Source: Arsukibacterium perlucidum DSM 18276 (GTDB lineage: Bacteria; Pseudomonadota; Gammaproteobacteria; Enterobacterales; Alteromonadaceae). From it: a DNA stretch of 64,000 bases. The position numbers and the translations under genes are program-made. Every line of letters begins with the position of its first letter. Within the stretch, counting starts at the first letter, position 1. The stretch covers positions 1-64,000 of the forward strand of contig NZ_KB907705.1 of NCBI RefSeq assembly GCF_000382165.1. The letters are read 5' to 3'. The notes beneath the pieces were generated by a model. The model saw only the letters and a list, made by a program, of their open reading frames with translations. It made no database searches and was not told the origin of the DNA. Positions 62,926-64,000 of the stretch are shown here, in pieces.

Positions 62926-64000
62926 CTAAACCAAGGTCTTGCGTTGATTCGATGGCGGAATAAACAAAGCTTCCCGATACTTGGCAATAGTTCGCCGCGC
63001 TACGTTGATGCCCTGGTCCGACAATATATCCGCCATCTTGCTGTCACTTAGTGGCTTGGCCGGATTTTCAGCTGCCACCAGTTTCTTAATAAAGGCGCGA
63101 ATCGCTGTGGAGGAACATTCACCACCACTCTCTGTACTGACATGACTGGAAAAAAAGAATTTAAGTTCAAATATTCCTCTTGGGGTGTGCATAAATTTCT
63201 GAGTCGTTACCCTGGAAATTGTTGACTCGTGCATACCAACCATTTCAGCTACGTCATTTAAAACCATAGGTTTCATGGCTTCTTCGCCATGCTCAAAAAA
63301 AGCTTGTTGTTGTTGCACAATGCAATTGGCAACTTTCAACAATGTTTCGTTGCGGCTTTCCAGGCTCTTCAGAAACCATTTAGCCTCCTGCAGGTGTGAC
63401 CTGATAAATTGAGTATCGGCAGTATTCTTAGCGGTTCGTGACATCGCCGCATATTGCTGATTTATTCTTACTTTGGGCATGGCATCAGGGTTAAGTTCAA
63501 CGTGCCAGCGACCTTTTACTTTACTTACCGAAACGTCTGGAATGACGTACTGTTGTTCCTGTCGGATAACGTCAGCACCCGGTCTGGGATTTAAACTGAG
63601 GATTAGCCGCATCACTTCTTTCAGCTCGTCTTCTTTTAGTTTAGTCACCCGCATTAAAGAACGAAAGTCCCGGTTGGCTAAAAAGTCGGTATGTTCCTTT
63701 ATTACGTGTTGAGCCTGCTGTAAAAACGGGGTTTGCGGGTCAAATTGACGCAACTGCACCAGCAGACACTCGGCGATAGTGCGGGCACCGACGCCAACAG
63801 GGTCAAATAACTGGATCCGTTTAATGACTGCTTCAACTTCATCTGCTTCGACGTCTGGCAGGCCAAGTGACTCCAGAATTTCGGCTACGTCTATGGTTAG
63901 CAAGCCGCTTTCGTCAATGGCTTCAATAATAATTTCGGCAATGGCTAAATCGGTTTCAGAAAAGGGGGTTAATTGCATTTGCCAACGTAGATAGTCTTGC
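62926..64000 (-). CDS. rpoN: RNA polymerase sigma-54 factor, C-terminal part
   Basis: The gene runs off the right edge; the frame continues [17 protein letters not shown] into 64000. The visible part has the core-binding and DNA-binding domains: an HTH with [20 protein letters not shown], and the RpoN box [10 protein letters not shown] near the C-terminus (about residue 335 of the visible part). Sigma-54 directs promoters needing enhancer-binding ATPases. The N-terminal Q-rich region I is outside the window. Confidence 0.96.
   Translation of the reverse strand, partial: QDYLRWQMQLTPFSETDLAIAEIIIEAIDESGLLTIDVAEILESLGLPDVEADEVEAVIKRIQLFDPVGVGARTIAECLLVQLRQFDPQTPFLQQAQHVIKEHTDFLANRDFRSLMRVTKLKEDELKEVMRLILSLNPRPGADVIRQEQQYVIPDVSVSKVKGRWHVELNPDAMPKVRINQQYAAMSRTAKNTADTQFIRSHLQEAKWFLKSLESRNETLLKVANCIVQQQQAFFEHGEEAMKPMVLNDVAEMVGMHESTISRVTTQKFMHTPRGIFELKFFFSSHVSTESGGECSSTAIRAFIKKLVAAENPAKPLSDSKMADILSDQGINVARRTIAKYREALFIPPSNQRKTLV

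Overview
This window is chromosomal DNA from a gammaproteobacterium, most likely an Alteromonadales-type marine or brackish genus such as Rheinheimera, Arsukibacterium or Alishewanella. That placement is inferred from gene order (dciA/secA/mutT, gmk-rpoZ-spoT, yicC/rph-pyrE-slmA-dut-coaBC-radC-rpmBG-mutM, rpoN-hpf-ptsN-rapZ-npr) and from protein style; no rRNA is present to confirm it. Most of the window is core housekeeping sequence, with accessory patches carrying toxin-antitoxin genes, Fic genes, repeats and gene relics.

Layout. 1-259: the end of an IS10-type insertion sequence next to dciA. 278-9964: dciA (-), secA-mutT (+), then on the minus strand pilB-pilC-pilD-coaE-zapD-yacG, with pilA just upstream (10157-10600). 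10.9-13.4 kb: a small accessory block with a RelBE-type pair, a nucleotidyltransferase next to a frameshifted partner, a PIN/ribbon-helix-helix pair, three copies of a short palindromic repeat and a duplicated scrap of the dat 3' end. 13.4-21.2 kb: D-amino-acid transaminase, D-glutamate cyclase (DUF4392) and 5-oxoprolinase pxpCBA, with the related DUF1445 gene close by and a beta-propeller lipoprotein between. 21.2-28.9 kb: recG, two periplasmic solute-binding paralogues with a relic of a third, ridA, spoT, rpoZ, gmk. 29-36.7 kb: a thioesterase-like protein, a large propeller-GGDEF sensor, a SEC-C protein, a truncated gene and two Fic proteins. 36.7-44.7 kb: the conserved yicC to mutM block, with slmA bracketed by inverted MITE-like elements. 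44.7-50.5 kb: an Omp85-like protein, MscS channel and DUF432 operon, then mgtE and an M15 peptidase. 50.6-54.6 kb: a thiamine uptake and salvage operon under a TPP riboswitch. 55.1-61.0 kb: a Mrp Na+/H+ antiporter operon with fused A and B subunits. 61.0-64.0 kb: the rpoN operon, with rpoN cut by the window edge.

How genes work together. pilABCD make and assemble type IV pili. pxpABC with DUF4392, DUF1445 and Dat look like a D-glutamate/5-oxoproline recycling module. The riboswitch operon joins outer-membrane thiamine capture, a YkoF-like binder, a PnuT-like permease and a kinase. DUF432-MscS-Omp85 form a tight three-gene unit of unknown joint function. I see no CRISPR array, tRNA or prophage, and no single obvious new defence system. 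The most interesting material is the D-glutamate module, the toxin-antitoxin island with its repeats and dat duplication, the paired MITE-like elements, and unusual tandem repeats at coaE and between pilB and pilC.
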